Positions 1 to 8,229 are shown, counted from the stretch's first letter. The stretch: DNA of 64,000 nt from Paenibacillus sp. RC67 (GCF_030020805.1 NZ_CP125098.1:2460001-2524000), one strand, 5' to 3'. The notes: generated by a model not told the origin, from the letters alone. Numbers and translations are program-made.

Positions 1-89
1 AATCGATTCAGGATGAATTGACTGTGGATACAGTAGAGACACTGGATTCTATTTTGGAGAAAATCATGTCATTTATACATTCCCAATAA
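1..89 (+). CDS. 3' end of an unidentified gene (partial)
   Basis: An open frame (codons from base 3) enters from the left edge and ends at TAA 87-89. The visible 28 residues end in LEKIMSFIHSQ and are acidic and probably helical. A strong terminator hairpin follows within 15 bases, which supports a real gene end. The family cannot be named from so little sequence; a helical C-terminus like this occurs in small transcription regulators, but that is a guess. Confidence 0.45.
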   Translation, partial: SIQDELTVDTVETLDSILEKIMSFIHSQ

Positions 90-103
90 GCGAAGGTCAG
101 TTA

Positions 104-152
104 AAAGTACACCAGGAGGAAGGATTACCTTCCACGAGTGTACTTTATTTTT
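104..152. terminator. Intrinsic terminator, probably bidirectional
   Basis: AAAGTACAC (104-112) pairs with GTGTACTTT (138-146). An inner GGAAGG/CCTTCC pair extends the stem, and ATTTTT follows on the plus strand. It ends the plus-strand gene at 89 and overlaps the last codons of the convergent minus-strand small membrane gene. Confidence 0.75.
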
Positions 153-373
153 CGAGAGAAATGTTTGTCTTTATCATCCCCTTGGTCGTCCCGTTCTTCT
201 TTCTCTTGTTTCTCCTCATGAATCTCAATGGGGGTTTGTCCGGTTATGTTATCGAATGGAGTAAAGTCATTGCTTGGGATACCTTTGCCGGAAATGATTT
301 TGGCGCTTATGATTCCTAATAAGACTAAAATAGGCACAATCAGGGACAGAGTAACGTATAAACCAAAGTCCAT
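125..373 (-). CDS. Small single-span membrane protein, DUF3951-like
   Basis: This 82-residue protein has an N-terminal hydrophobic helix (about residues 6-29), a short GKGIPSNDFTPFDNITGQ segment, then a highly charged tail rich in E, K and D. The layout and the TPFDDITGQ-like motif resemble the short Bacillus and Paenibacillus proteins grouped as DUF3951, whose function I do not know. The start is ATG at 371-373, preceded on the minus strand by GAAAGGACT at suitable spacing. The gene stands alone between a bidirectional terminator and the divergent EamA gene. The DUF assignment is from memory and moderately secure; the coding call is stronger. Confidence 0.7.
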   Translation of the reverse strand: MDFGLYVTLSLIVPILVLLGIISAKIISGKGIPSNDFTPFDNITGQTPIEIHEEKQEKEERDDQGDDKDKHFSRKIKYTRGR

Positions 374-624
374 ATAGATTAGTCCTTTCCATAGTGAATC
401 AATGAGCTTACAATGCTAGGCTTCCGATGAAAATTACATATTATACGAATGGTATTCCAATTAGTTTCGATTTTAGTTCGAATTAGTTGATTCCATTATC
501 TGTGAGAGGGAAAAACATAAACGACCGCTTGAATATTTCTGCCGCTTCGCTTATAGTGTTAGATTGTGTGAGTCTTTAACAGACTTCACGGGTGGGTGAG
601 GGAAATCATAAAGAAGGAAAAGAC

Positions 625-1527
625 ATGACATCTCAGAACCGTTGGAAGGCCATTTGGTTCGTCTTGTTGGGCGCCGCCTCTTATGGCGTGTTGTCAACTT
701 TCGTTAAGCTGGGTTACGAAAGCGGCTTTACGGCATCGGAAATTACGGGCAGCCAAGTGCTGTTTGGCTTAATTGTGCTGTGGCTCTTAAGCTTACCGAA
801 GCTTCGTCAAATGAAAGGAATATCACGCAGCATCATTCTGAAGCTTATTGCGGGCGGTACGTTTACAGGACTAACTGGTTATTTTTACTACCAATCGCTT
901 CAAGTGTTGGATGCATCGTTCGCGGTATTGCTCCTGTTCCAATTTACATGGATGGGGATGCTGCTCGATTGGATTGTGGCAAGAAGAGTGCCCACATTTT
1001 TTCAGTGGATAGCTATGGTACTGACACTCATAGGTACGATCATGGCCTCCGGTATTTTGTCGGGTACGATGGACCGACCAAGCGCAAGCGGCATTGGACT
1101 CGGCTTACTGGCTGCCTGCTGCTACACGATGTTCATCTTCTTCAGTGGAAGAGTAGCCACTCATTTACCCGCGCTGTTCCGCAGCACGTGGATGATTACA
1201 GGGGCTGCAGTGATCGTGTTGATCTTGATGCCACCGCAGTTTCTATGGAACGGTTCGCTTGGCCAAGGCTTATGGAAGTGGGGAATTTTATTAAGCGTAT
1301 TTGGCATGATTCTCCCACCATTCCTGTATGCCAAGGGAGCGCCATTTATTGAAACAGGGTTAGCCGCTGTATTGGGCTCTGTGGAACTTCCCGTCGTAAT
1401 TATTTGTTCCGCGTTGCTGCTTCATGAATCCACTTATGTTCTGCAGTGGGTTGGTATTGGAGTTATCTTGCTCGGTGTCATGGTGTCGGAACGAAAGATA
1501 GCAGCTCCAGCTGAAGGAAAAGCTTAA
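625..1527 (+). CDS. EamA/DMT-family transporter
   Basis: A 300-residue, highly hydrophobic protein with about ten predicted membrane helices in two repeats of five, the EamA (drug/metabolite transporter) architecture. The first EamA half begins AIWFVLLGAASYGVLSTFVK. The second begins near SGIGLGLLAACCYTMFIFF and ends in VGIGVILLGVMVSERK. Members export or import small metabolites such as amino acids; the substrate cannot be read from sequence. A frame-compatible GTG lies upstream at 592, but ATG 625 sits 8 bases after AGAAGGAAA and gives the usual family N-terminus, so I chose 625. The gene is monocistronic and ends at a terminator. Confidence 0.9.
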   Translation: MTSQNRWKAIWFVLLGAASYGVLSTFVKLGYESGFTASEITGSQVLFGLIVLWLLSLPKLRQMKGISRSIILKLIAGGTFTGLTGYFYYQSLQVLDASFAVLLLFQFTWMGMLLDWIVARRVPTFFQWIAMVLTLIGTIMASGILSGTMDRPSASGIGLGLLAACCYTMFIFFSGRVATHLPALFRSTWMITGAAVIVLILMPPQFLWNGSLGQGLWKWGILLSVFGMILPPFLYAKGAPFIETGLAAVLGSVELPVVIICSALLLHESTYVLQWVGIGVILLGVMVSERKIAAPAEGKA

Positions 1528-1568
1528 ACGACCCGATTGAGAGTATCGTGAGCATATACTAAACGTTA

Positions 1569-1607
1569 AAAAAGCAGCACCTGTTTAAACAGGTTGCTGC
1601 TTTTTTT
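1569..1607. terminator. Bidirectional intrinsic terminator
   Basis: AAAGCAGCACCTG and CAGGTTGCTGCTTT form a long stem around TTTAAA, with an A-run before and a T-run after. It lies between the convergent EamA and DUF2264 genes and can serve both. Confidence 0.9.
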
Positions 1608-1647
1608 GTAATTTGTTGGAGCAAGAATATGACAACTCAGTTGAGTG

Positions 1648-2790
1648 TTAATATAGCGCTTTGTCGATAGGGAAGCTTTGAGCGTTCCAAGCTTTCTTAT
1701 TAGTCCAGTCCGCCTCGCCTTGCCAGAACGGGTCATTGGCAGGCAAACCGAGAGGAAGAAATACGGCAGAGCATAAGTAGAGGCTTCCTGTAGAAATATA
1801 AGTTTCTCCGATTTCTGGCTGATGACCGCAGAAGCCAATAGTAAGCCATCCATCCTCATCAAAAGTCCCCGGCGCGTTGATCACACGTTTCATAACGGCT
1901 GTTAATGCGCAGCGTACTTGAGCTGGCTCAAGGCTTGCATCCAATTGATGCTGGAGAGCCATCTGACTGAGCAGTTGGAAGGCTCCGAACCGATACGCCA
2001 ATGAGCGTCCGACGGCAGGAAACGTTCCTTCAGGAGAAATGGATCTTTCCTGCTGAACCGCATAGCGGCGCGCACGGCGGATGACATTTTCCTCCATATC
2101 CGCCCAAGTCGGATCTTCTCCTTTGAGTGTACTGATGATGTCTACGAGCATAGGCTGTATCACGAAGCTATTGTAATAATCAGCGTGGAAATCCGGGCCG
2201 TCCCCATAGATGCCGTCCCCTTTATACCACAGCTCATGCTGTCTAAGAGCATAATCGACGCGCATTCTGTCCCAATCGGCGCCTGCACGGTACAGTGCTG
2301 TTTCAATCATAGCGGAGAATAACAGCCAGTTGTTATAGTAAGGCTTGCGGGTGCGAGTTGATTTTAATGCCTCGATGACATTTTGCTTAACTTGGTCTCC
2401 AAGCTTGTTCCACAGTTCTTCCGGTGCCCGTACAAGAGCATGCGATAAGAATGCGGCGTCCACAATCGGCTGATAGCCTTCTGAGAAATTCATAAAATCA
2501 GGAGATGAGGGATCCGTTGCCGCTTCAATAGCGCCTCTTGCCTGCTCGGCATATCGTTCCCGCAGTCGACCTTCCTCGCCTTCACGACTGCCGTGTTCAA
2601 GCCAAGGAGCCATCCCGGTCAATAAGCGTCCTAGCGCTTCCAAGTAAGTGTACATATGCCGATCGTCCATTTTGCGTTCAATAGGCATTTTCGCTTTTAA
2701 CTGACGATGATTTAAATGATGAAGTACGGGTTGAGCGATTCGGCTCATCGTGTCAATCCAATAAATGCGGTCTGCGCTTCCTAGTGACAT
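1648..2790 (-). CDS. DUF2264 domain-containing protein
   Basis: A 380-residue soluble protein with no signal peptide. The N-terminus (LEALGRLLTGMAPWLEHG), central YNNWLLFSAMIETALYRAGADWD and the YNSFVIQPMLVDI segment match my memory of DUF2264. That family is common in Paenibacillus and Bacteroides beside carbohydrate genes, and its helical repeats suggest a toroid like glycoside-processing enzymes. The reaction is unknown to me. The start ATG is preceded by GAGAGGGGA on the minus strand. It is divergent from the serine hydrolase gene with about 230 bp between them. A sugar-related role would agree with the cre-like site in that gap, but this is inference. Confidence 0.82.
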   Translation of the reverse strand: MSLGSADRIYWIDTMSRIAQPVLHHLNHRQLKAKMPIERKMDDRHMYTYLEALGRLLTGMAPWLEHGSREGEEGRLRERYAEQARGAIEAATDPSSPDFMNFSEGYQPIVDAAFLSHALVRAPEELWNKLGDQVKQNVIEALKSTRTRKPYYNNWLLFSAMIETALYRAGADWDRMRVDYALRQHELWYKGDGIYGDGPDFHADYYNSFVIQPMLVDIISTLKGEDPTWADMEENVIRRARRYAVQQERSISPEGTFPAVGRSLAYRFGAFQLLSQMALQHQLDASLEPAQVRCALTAVMKRVINAPGTFDEDGWLTIGFCGHQPEIGETYISTGSLYLCSAVFLPLGLPANDPFWQGEADWTNKKAWNAQSFPIDKALY

Positions 2791-2925
2791 GGCGATAATC
2801 CCCTCTCATAAGTAAAACAAGCTTCGATTCTATTTGCTCACCATTTTACAACAAATTACGACATGGGTCATTGGTGAACCTAACAATAATATTTGTGGAA
2901 AAAAGCTGTAAAATTATAATTGATT

Positions 2926-2953
2926 TTTACATAGACAATTTATGGATTATAAT
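2926..2953 (+). promoter_or_regulatory. Sigma-A promoter of the serine hydrolase gene
   Basis: TTTACA (2926-2931), a 16-base spacer and a perfect TATAAT (2948-2953). Transcription would start near 2960, about 64 bases before the ATG at 3024. Confidence 0.65.
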
Positions 2954-2975
2954 GTAATATTCAACAGACATCTTT

Positions 2976-2989
2976 TGTTAGCGCTTGCA
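2976..2989. promoter_or_regulatory. cre-like CcpA operator
   Basis: TGTTAGCGCTTGCA matches the catabolite-responsive element pattern TGWNANCGNTNWCA at 13 of 14 positions. It lies just downstream of the predicted transcription start, where CcpA normally acts as a roadblock. This suggests glucose repression of the serine hydrolase gene. Confidence 0.5.
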
Positions 2990-3023
2990 TTAATGATTAG
3001 AGCTAATGGAGGTTAAAGAAGTA

Positions 3024-4169
3024 ATGAGCCAAGAAATGGTTGAATCTATGTATGATGTACAATACGGCACAATCGATGCCACTCCGGAAGAAGCGGGCTA
3101 TTACGCACCTAAGCTGGATGAGCTTGACGCTCATTTTATGGAACTGGTTCAGACGGGAGAGCTGCAGTGCGCCAGCTATTTATTATCACGTAACGGTAAA
3201 GTGTTTGCAAGTCGATCTATGGGAAAGCTTGATTTTCGGGATGAACATAAATTATTTTTACCTGACTCCATCCGGCGCATTGCTTCGGTAACGAAGCTGT
3301 TTACCTCCTTGGCTGTTATGAAGCTAATGGAAGAAGGGAAGCTGCTGCTGGATCAACCGATCGCGAGCTGGATTCCGGAATTTGACACACCGATGCACAA
3401 AGGAATTACTGTTTTTCACCTGCTTACCCATACTTCAGGGATGGCAGCTGATTCGGGTTATTTCACGGAACCTTACCCACGTGGTTGGTGGGAGGGTGCT
3501 AAAGGTGACAATTGGATCAAGTCCATGCTGGCAGGAACGCTGCTTAATGAGCCCGGTAAAGCTTGGAATTACTCAAGCTCAGGCTTTGCCGTGTTAGGGG
3601 AGCTAATCTCTATCCTATCCGGGCTGGAATATGAGAAGTATATTGAGCGTAATCTGATAGAACCAGTAGGGATGGAAAGTACCTTCTTCAAAGTGCCGGA
3701 GAATCTGCATGAGCAGGTATGCGTCACGAGCGAATGGGACTTGCCTCGAACGGACAAGGCAGATGAATCTAATAAGAAGCGTCCGCCAAGAGCCGGCGGT
3801 GGTCTGCATTCGACCCTTCGCGACTTGTGGCAGCTTGGGCAAATGATGCTTAACCACGGAGAATGCGATGGTAGACGCATACTTGGCCGCAAAACAATAG
3901 AACTAATGACACGAAATCACTTACATAATGTGCCTGGCTTTCACTGGGGCGCCCGCAAACCCGCGATCAAATACGGCTTAGGGGTTCAGCTGAGGGAAAT
4001 CGGGCTTGCATCGCCGGAAACTTACTCGCATGAAGGAGCGGGGCGCTGCGCAATTTATATTGATCCTGTCGAGCAATTCATAGCCGTTTATATGGTTCCG
4101 ACGAATACAAGATTTATCGAACGCTCGGTTGTTCATCCAAGATCGATCATGTGGTCTGGTATTTTATAA
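3024..4169 (+). CDS. Serine hydrolase, class C beta-lactamase/esterase fold
   Basis: A 381-residue protein of the beta-lactamase-related (PF00144) family of penicillin-binding-like esterases and peptidases. The catalytic SxxK tetrad is S88-V-T-K91 in RIASVTKLF. The second motif is Y183-S-S in WNYSSSGFAVLG, and an H-E-G near the C-terminus (THEGAG region) stands for the KTG box. LLTHTSGM before the second motif is also typical. No signal peptide is visible, so it is probably cytoplasmic. ATG 3024 was chosen over the in-frame ATG 3006 because GGAGG at 3008-3012 overlaps the earlier start and is well placed for the later one. Substrate unknown; the cre-like site suggests a link to carbon metabolism. 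Confidence 0.87.
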   Translation: MSQEMVESMYDVQYGTIDATPEEAGYYAPKLDELDAHFMELVQTGELQCASYLLSRNGKVFASRSMGKLDFRDEHKLFLPDSIRRIASVTKLFTSLAVMKLMEEGKLLLDQPIASWIPEFDTPMHKGITVFHLLTHTSGMAADSGYFTEPYPRGWWEGAKGDNWIKSMLAGTLLNEPGKAWNYSSSGFAVLGELISILSGLEYEKYIERNLIEPVGMESTFFKVPENLHEQVCVTSEWDLPRTDKADESNKKRPPRAGGGLHSTLRDLWQLGQMMLNHGECDGRRILGRKTIELMTRNHLHNVPGFHWGARKPAIKYGLGVQLREIGLASPETYSHEGAGRCAIYIDPVEQFIAVYMVPTNTRFIERSVVHPRSIMWSGIL

Positions 4170-4222
4170 TCTTCCTCTGAGCAAGCAGTAGAATCTACTC
4201 GTGGGATACTCAGTATCCAGTT

Positions 4223-4256
4223 CCCGTTACGTCTAAGCAGGCGTACGGGATTTTTT
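4223..4256 (+). terminator. Intrinsic terminator after the serine hydrolase gene
   Basis: CCCGTTACG pairs with CGTACGGG (one bulge) and is followed by ATTTTTT. A perfect palindrome, GGATACTCAGTATCC (4204-4218), lies just before it; its role is unknown. Confidence 0.7.
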
Positions 4257-4269
4257 ATGTTGCATGGTC

Positions 4270-4306
4270 GGTTTACCTACGCTGGAAACTCAGGTATACC
4301 TGCACG
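4270..4306. promoter_or_regulatory. Direct repeat with a 12-bp palindrome upstream of the ECF sigma gene
   Basis: GGTTTACCTACG (4270-4281) is repeated 23 bases later as GGTATACCTGCACG (4293-4306). The second copy is inside the perfect palindrome CAGGTATACCTG. A GGAAAC, which resembles an ECF -35 box, sits between the copies at 4284-4289. I do not see a convincing matched ECF -10, so this is a candidate control region only. Confidence 0.35.
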
Positions 4307-4395
4307 CCAAAATTTGATATTCTAAGTAGAGTTCATTGAGTGCAACATTTTATGAATAACGTTCGTTTATATAGTTGCAAGAGAGGGGGATCCCA

Positions 4396-4953
4396 GTGGT
4401 AGCGCCAGAACTGATAAAGGCTGCCCAGTCGGGCGATCGCGACGCTCTAATTACCCTACTGCGTGAAATAGAAAATCATGTATATCGAACTGCTTATTAC
4501 ATTCTGGGCAATGAGCAGGACGCTATGGATGCCGCACAGGAAGCGTTAATACGTATTTATACCAAAATTAATTCTTATGAAGAGAAAGCTCAGTTCAAAA
4601 CGTGGGTTCAGAGAATTGTCACTAATTTATGCATAGACAAATTCAGAAGGTCCAAGCCTACCGTTTCCATTGACGAGCATGAGCTTAACTTTACTGCAAA
4701 TAAGACGGTAGAAGATGAGGTTATGTCCGCATATATTGCCCAAGATATTAAAGAGGCAATTGATAAGCTGCCGGAACATCATCGATCGGTTGTTGTACTG
4801 CGATATTTGCAGGATTTCTCCTACAACGAAATTGCCGAATCTTTGGATTTGCCCATCAACACGGTGAAGTCTTATTTATTCAGGGCAAGGCAGCAGTTAC
4901 AAACGTTGTTGCAGGATTACAAAAAAACCAAGAGTGATGCTGTCAGAGGCTAA
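4396..4953 (+). CDS. ECF-subfamily RNA polymerase sigma factor
   Basis: A 185-residue extracytoplasmic-function sigma factor. Region 2 is visible in YRTAYYILGNEQDAMDAAQ and the FKTWVQRIVTNLCIDKFRR core- and -10-binding segment. Region 4 is the helix-turn-helix RYLQDFSYNEIAESLDLPINTVKSYLFRAR. There is no region 1 or 3. GTG 4396 was chosen because AGGGGG lies 6 bases upstream; an in-frame TTG at 4375 overlaps that site. The next gene encodes a zinc-type anti-sigma factor, a standard pairing in which the anti-sigma factor holds the sigma at the membrane until an envelope signal arrives. Target genes are unknown, although the pair may regulate itself. Confidence 0.92.
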   Translation: MVAPELIKAAQSGDRDALITLLREIENHVYRTAYYILGNEQDAMDAAQEALIRIYTKINSYEEKAQFKTWVQRIVTNLCIDKFRRSKPTVSIDEHELNFTANKTVEDEVMSAYIAQDIKEAIDKLPEHHRSVVVLRYLQDFSYNEIAESLDLPINTVKSYLFRARQQLQTLLQDYKKTKSDAVRG

Positions 4954-5051
4954 TCACTGAAACGGTTTGCGTATCTTCATCAAGGTCTTATTTATTCTGC
5001 TTCGTATTTGTAAATATCAATTGTGAATTGTTCAGAAAGGTAGTGTGCGGG

Positions 5052-6440
5052 ATGATGTGTCAAGAGGTGATCGAACTCATGCAGAGATACCTCGATCAGG
5101 ATCTCGATAAATTAGAATATGAACAAATGCTGGGACATCTGCAGCACTGCTCGGAATGTACGGAGCTGTTCCAGCGTTTGGTATCTTTGTCTCAAGAACT
5201 AGAACAATTACCAAAGGTAACACCGGCTTACAGCTTGGTGGATGCTATTATGCCGAAGCTTCAGAGGATAGACGAAGGCTTCCCGGCAGTAGAATATCCG
5301 GCGGCGCCTGTGGTTACTTTTCCGGATAAGTATAAGGACGCACAAATCGCTGAAGAGGCGAAGGCACACGTCGAGCATGCAGCTGGATGGCGCAAAAAGA
5401 TGCGCGGACTTGTTTCAATGCGGATAGTTGGTGGTGTTGTTGCCGCCGGCTTGGTACTCGGATTTTTCGTGTTTGAGCAGCAGGACCAGAAAGGCAGCAT
5501 GAAGGATGCAGGGTCTATGTTGTTGTCCTCTACAGCATCACAAAGCAAAGCCGAGAACATGGCGAAGCAGGATACGGCACCAAGTGCTAGCAGCAAGAAA
5601 GCGGCTGAACCAACTGGTGCGGGAGGTACCTCGAATCAGCCGGCCGATCAAAAGGCAGCGATGGATACTTATCAGCCGGATTCCGCTGCGAAAGCACCCG
5701 CGCCTGCTCCTGCTCCAGCCCAGAGACAAGAAAGTAAGGCTCAAGCTAGCGCTGATGGAAACAAACCAGTGGCATCAACGGATATGCCTCAGAAGAAGAG
5801 TGCAGATGCGAGAACAGCAGAACCTTCCAAGGAACAGGTGCAGCAGCCTTCTACGGATAGTAGTACGGTCAATGATTCCAATACGTCGTCATCTTCGTCT
5901 ACTGAGCCGAAGTCGAAAGAGGCTCCTGTTAATGAGGAATTGGCTCCTCCGCCTGTAGATTCGACGGCTGGTGGAAGAGGATTATCGGCTAACAAAACGG
6001 GTGCACCGAATTCGGCCCAATCCTTTGCCAATCCAGACTCAGCATTGTCTGATAGTACTGGAGGCAGCGCTTCTTCGTTTGCAGCCAATCAGAATGAAAC
6101 TGCGACTGGAGATCAGCAGAATGGTGATAACGTTAATAAAGAGAAGTCAGGGGAAATGGGATTGAACCAACTGTACTCAGTGAGTTCAACCGGCAGTCCA
6201 AGTACATTAACATCCCAGAGTAAGGTCTATGTTGCTTCTATCAACGACAAGCGTCAAGTCGTTATTACCGACAATCAACAGAAGGTATTATTCACATCCA
6301 GTCATACCTGGACGGAGAAGGATAAAATCGAACTGGTTGAATGGACAGAGAGTCAACTGTTGACTTATCGGGTAACTAATGAATCGGGAACTATAACCTA
6401 TGTCATTAATGCAAAAGACAAAACGGAGTTAAAAAAATAA
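5052..6440 (+). CDS. Membrane-anchored zinc-finger anti-sigma factor with long extracytoplasmic tail
   Basis: A 462-residue protein. The N-terminal ~60 residues are a ZAS (zf-HC2) anti-sigma domain with H29-x3-C33-x2-C36 (HLQHCSEC). One membrane helix follows at about 123-141. Residues ~150-365 are a low-complexity segment rich in A, S, Q, K and P. The last ~90 residues look folded and beta-rich (VYVASINDKRQVVITDNQQKVLF). It should bind the ECF sigma factor encoded 98 bases upstream and sense a signal outside the membrane, perhaps through the C-terminal domain. ATG 5052 follows AGAAAGG at 11 bases; an in-frame TTG at 5028 is less likely. The tail is much longer than in minimal anti-sigma factors and may span the cell wall (inference). 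Confidence 0.87.
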   Translation: MMCQEVIELMQRYLDQDLDKLEYEQMLGHLQHCSECTELFQRLVSLSQELEQLPKVTPAYSLVDAIMPKLQRIDEGFPAVEYPAAPVVTFPDKYKDAQIAEEAKAHVEHAAGWRKKMRGLVSMRIVGGVVAAGLVLGFFVFEQQDQKGSMKDAGSMLLSSTASQSKAENMAKQDTAPSASSKKAAEPTGAGGTSNQPADQKAAMDTYQPDSAAKAPAPAPAPAQRQESKAQASADGNKPVASTDMPQKKSADARTAEPSKEQVQQPSTDSSTVNDSNTSSSSSTEPKSKEAPVNEELAPPPVDSTAGGRGLSANKTGAPNSAQSFANPDSALSDSTGGSASSFAANQNETATGDQQNGDNVNKEKSGEMGLNQLYSVSSTGSPSTLTSQSKVYVASINDKRQVVITDNQQKVLFTSSHTWTEKDKIELVEWTESQLLTYRVTNESGTITYVINAKDKTELKK

Positions 6441-6447
6441 ATTGTTT

Positions 6448-6480
6448 ACGCCGCGGCCAGTCACCAATCCGGCGCGGCGT
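6448..6480 (+). terminator. GC-rich hairpin after the anti-sigma gene
   Basis: ACGCCGCG (6448-6455) pairs with CGCGGCGT (6473-6480) eight bases after the stop codon. There is no T-run after it, so it may be only a weak terminator or a 3' end stabiliser. Confidence 0.45.
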
Positions 6481-6583
6481 AATATAATATGGTGTAGCGT
6501 CACTCTACGAGCGCGTCGTATGACCACCACGAGGAAGGTTTCTAGAGCTTTCCTCATAGTGTTTATATAGATGGGGTTTCGTG

Positions 6584-6630
6584 CAAAGGGATTATGTCCA
6601 AAACCTGCAGGTTTTGACGTAATCCCTTTG
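6584..6630. repeat. 47-bp near-perfect palindrome upstream of holA
   Basis: CAAAGGGATTA...AAAACC and GGTTTT...TAATCCCTTTG form a stem of about 21 bp around TGCA, with one mismatch and one bulged base. The sequence TTGTTGTTGC follows, so it could be a poor terminator. It ends 43 bases before the holA start. No second copy was seen in the window. Confidence 0.8.
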
Positions 6631-6673
6631 TTGTTGCTACAATGTCAAAAGAAGAAAGTAGGGGTGATCGGAG

Positions 6674-7693
6674 ATGGATTATAAATCCGCATTGAAACAA
6701 ATTCAGCAGGGGAAGTTTGCTCCTGTTTATGTGTGCTATGGTGCTGAATCGTACTTGATACATGCATTAATAGATAAGTTGACGGAGCGTCTTGTAGAAC
6801 CCGATCAACGGCCTTTCGCGGTGAACAAATATGACTTGTCAGAAACATCGCTTGATACCGTAATTGAAGAAGCGGAAACGCTGCCGTTTATGGTGCCTCG
6901 CAAGCTGGTTATTGCAACAAATGCTCTGTTTCTTACCGGTGCAAAGGAAAGTGCCAAGGTAGATCATAAGCCGGAACGATTAATCCAATACATGAAGACG
7001 CCAACTGATTTTTCCGTTGTCGTGCTGACAGTTGATGCGGACAAGCTCGATGAAAGAAAGAAGCTGGTCAAGACATTAAAGGAAGCGGATTGTCTGGTTT
7101 CCTGCGCTTCACTGTCTGCCGACGATTTATCGCATTGGGTGAAGCAGGAGGCTGACAAGGCAGGATTCACGTTCGCACCAGGAGTAGCAGAACAGTTCAT
7201 CCTGTATACCGGAACCAGCTTGCAGGCATTATCAAGTGAATTGGAAAAGTGTGCACTGTTTGTGGGTCGCGGGGGGATGCTTACGGAGGATGCTCTGGAG
7301 CAACTGGTCACGCGTTCCATAGAGCAGAATATTTTTATACTGATTGAGCATATTGTTCAGCTTCAATTAGAGAAGGCATTCACGATGCTGTCAGAGTTGA
7401 TTCGCAGAAAGGAAGAGCCGATTAAGATCATGGCTCTTATTGCTCGGCAATTCCGTATCATGTTTCAGGTGAAAGATCTTCAGCAGCAGGGATATTCTCA
7501 GCAGCAAATGGCCACCCAGCTTGGACTCCATCCTTATGCTGTAAAGATTGCCTCAGGTCAAAGCAACCGATTTGAATTAAAACAGCTCGCTAATATATTA
7601 AATCAATTGTCTGATTTGGATTACCAAATGAAGAGCGGGAAAATCGATAAAGTATTGGGGCTGGAGATGTTCCTTCTAAAGCTTATTGCTTAA
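6674..7693 (+). CDS. holA: DNA polymerase III subunit delta
   Basis: A 339-residue protein of the HolA/YqeN family, the clamp-loader wrench subunit that opens the DnaN sliding clamp and loads it on DNA. Family hallmarks are the N-terminus (ALKQIQQGKFAPVYVCYGAESYLI), the LPFMVPRKLVIA segment, and the C-terminal helical collar ending in KSGKIDKVLGLEMFLLKLIA. There is no functional Walker A site, as expected for delta. Start is ATG 6674 with GGAG/AGGGGTGATC upstream. It is followed convergently by rpsT, the conserved Bacillota order. Confidence 0.95.
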   Translation: MDYKSALKQIQQGKFAPVYVCYGAESYLIHALIDKLTERLVEPDQRPFAVNKYDLSETSLDTVIEEAETLPFMVPRKLVIATNALFLTGAKESAKVDHKPERLIQYMKTPTDFSVVVLTVDADKLDERKKLVKTLKEADCLVSCASLSADDLSHWVKQEADKAGFTFAPGVAEQFILYTGTSLQALSSELEKCALFVGRGGMLTEDALEQLVTRSIEQNIFILIEHIVQLQLEKAFTMLSELIRRKEEPIKIMALIARQFRIMFQVKDLQQQGYSQQQMATQLGLHPYAVKIASGQSNRFELKQLANILNQLSDLDYQMKSGKIDKVLGLEMFLLKLIA

Positions 7694-7713
7694 GCTAACC
7701 GACGGATATATAT

Positions 7714-7776
7714 AATAACCCCACAAAGTGGGGTCTTGGCTACGATGCTGATTCAGGTACTTTTGGGGGGTGCCCC
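7714..7776 (-). repeat. Dispersed intergenic repeat, copy A (inverted)
   Basis: On the minus strand this reads GGGGCA...AAAGTACCTGAATC...CTTTGTGGGGTTATT and matches the plus-strand copies at 21746-21810 and 60857-60920. Its ends pair as CCCC-AAAGT/ACTTT-GGGG. It lies between convergent holA and rpsT. This copy is the most diverged of the three. Confidence 0.8.
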
Positions 7777-7787
7777 GAAATATATAT

Positions 7788-7826
7788 AAAAAAACGACCG
7801 ATTCCCTGGGGAATCGGTCGTTTTTT
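7788..7826. terminator. Bidirectional terminator between holA and rpsT
   Basis: AAAAAACGACCGATTCCC and GGGAATCGGTCGTTTTTT form a perfect stem around a very short loop. Runs of A and T on the two sides let it end transcripts from both strands. Confidence 0.95.
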
Positions 7827-7829
7827 GTA

Positions 7830-8102
7830 TTAAGCCTGAGCAGAAATCGCGTTCAGTTTTTTCGCTAAACGGGATTTTTTGCGGGCAGCGGCATTTTTAT
7901 GGATTAAACCTTTAGTTGCTGCTTTGTCCAGTTTTTTGCTGGCAGCAATCAAGGCTGCTTTTGCAGTGTCCACATTGTTGCTGGCTGCAGCAGTTTCAAA
8001 GCTCTTAACTGCAGTGCGAAGAGCGGATTTGTGAGATGCGTTGCGAAGACGACGCTTTTCACTTACTTTTACTCTTTTAATCGCGGATTTAATGTTCGGC
8101 AT
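7830..8102 (-). CDS. rpsT: 30S ribosomal protein S20
   Basis: A 90-residue basic helical protein matching bS20: [21 protein letters not shown] at the start, the [11 protein letters not shown] helix, and [22 protein letters not shown] before the C-terminus. It binds 16S rRNA early in small-subunit assembly. The minus-strand start has AGGAGGTGA 7 bases upstream. Convergent with holA and divergent from gpr, as in B. subtilis. Confidence 0.97.
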   Translation of the reverse strand: MPNIKSAIKRVKVSEKRRLRNASHKSALRTAVKSFETAAASNNVDTAKAALIAASKKLDKAATKGLIHKNAAARKKSRLAKKLNAISAQA

Positions 8103-8229
8103 TGACGTTCACCTCCTAATACGACTTGCATAAAAATCATTTCGATGCCTATTTGTTGACAACTCTAGATATTCTAACATGACCCATATCAAAATGCAAT
8201 AGAGTCATTGGGCAGGTCTGACAATTGTT

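Noticed and set aside
460-490. Three TTAGTT repeats upstream of the EamA gene
   Set aside because: Spacing (12 and 10 bases) resembles response-regulator boxes, but the sequence is AT-rich and could be chance; no supporting context.
780-1352. 190-codon frame inside the EamA gene
   Set aside because: Shifted-frame shadow; basic, cysteine/tryptophan-rich nonsense translation, while the EamA frame is clearly real.
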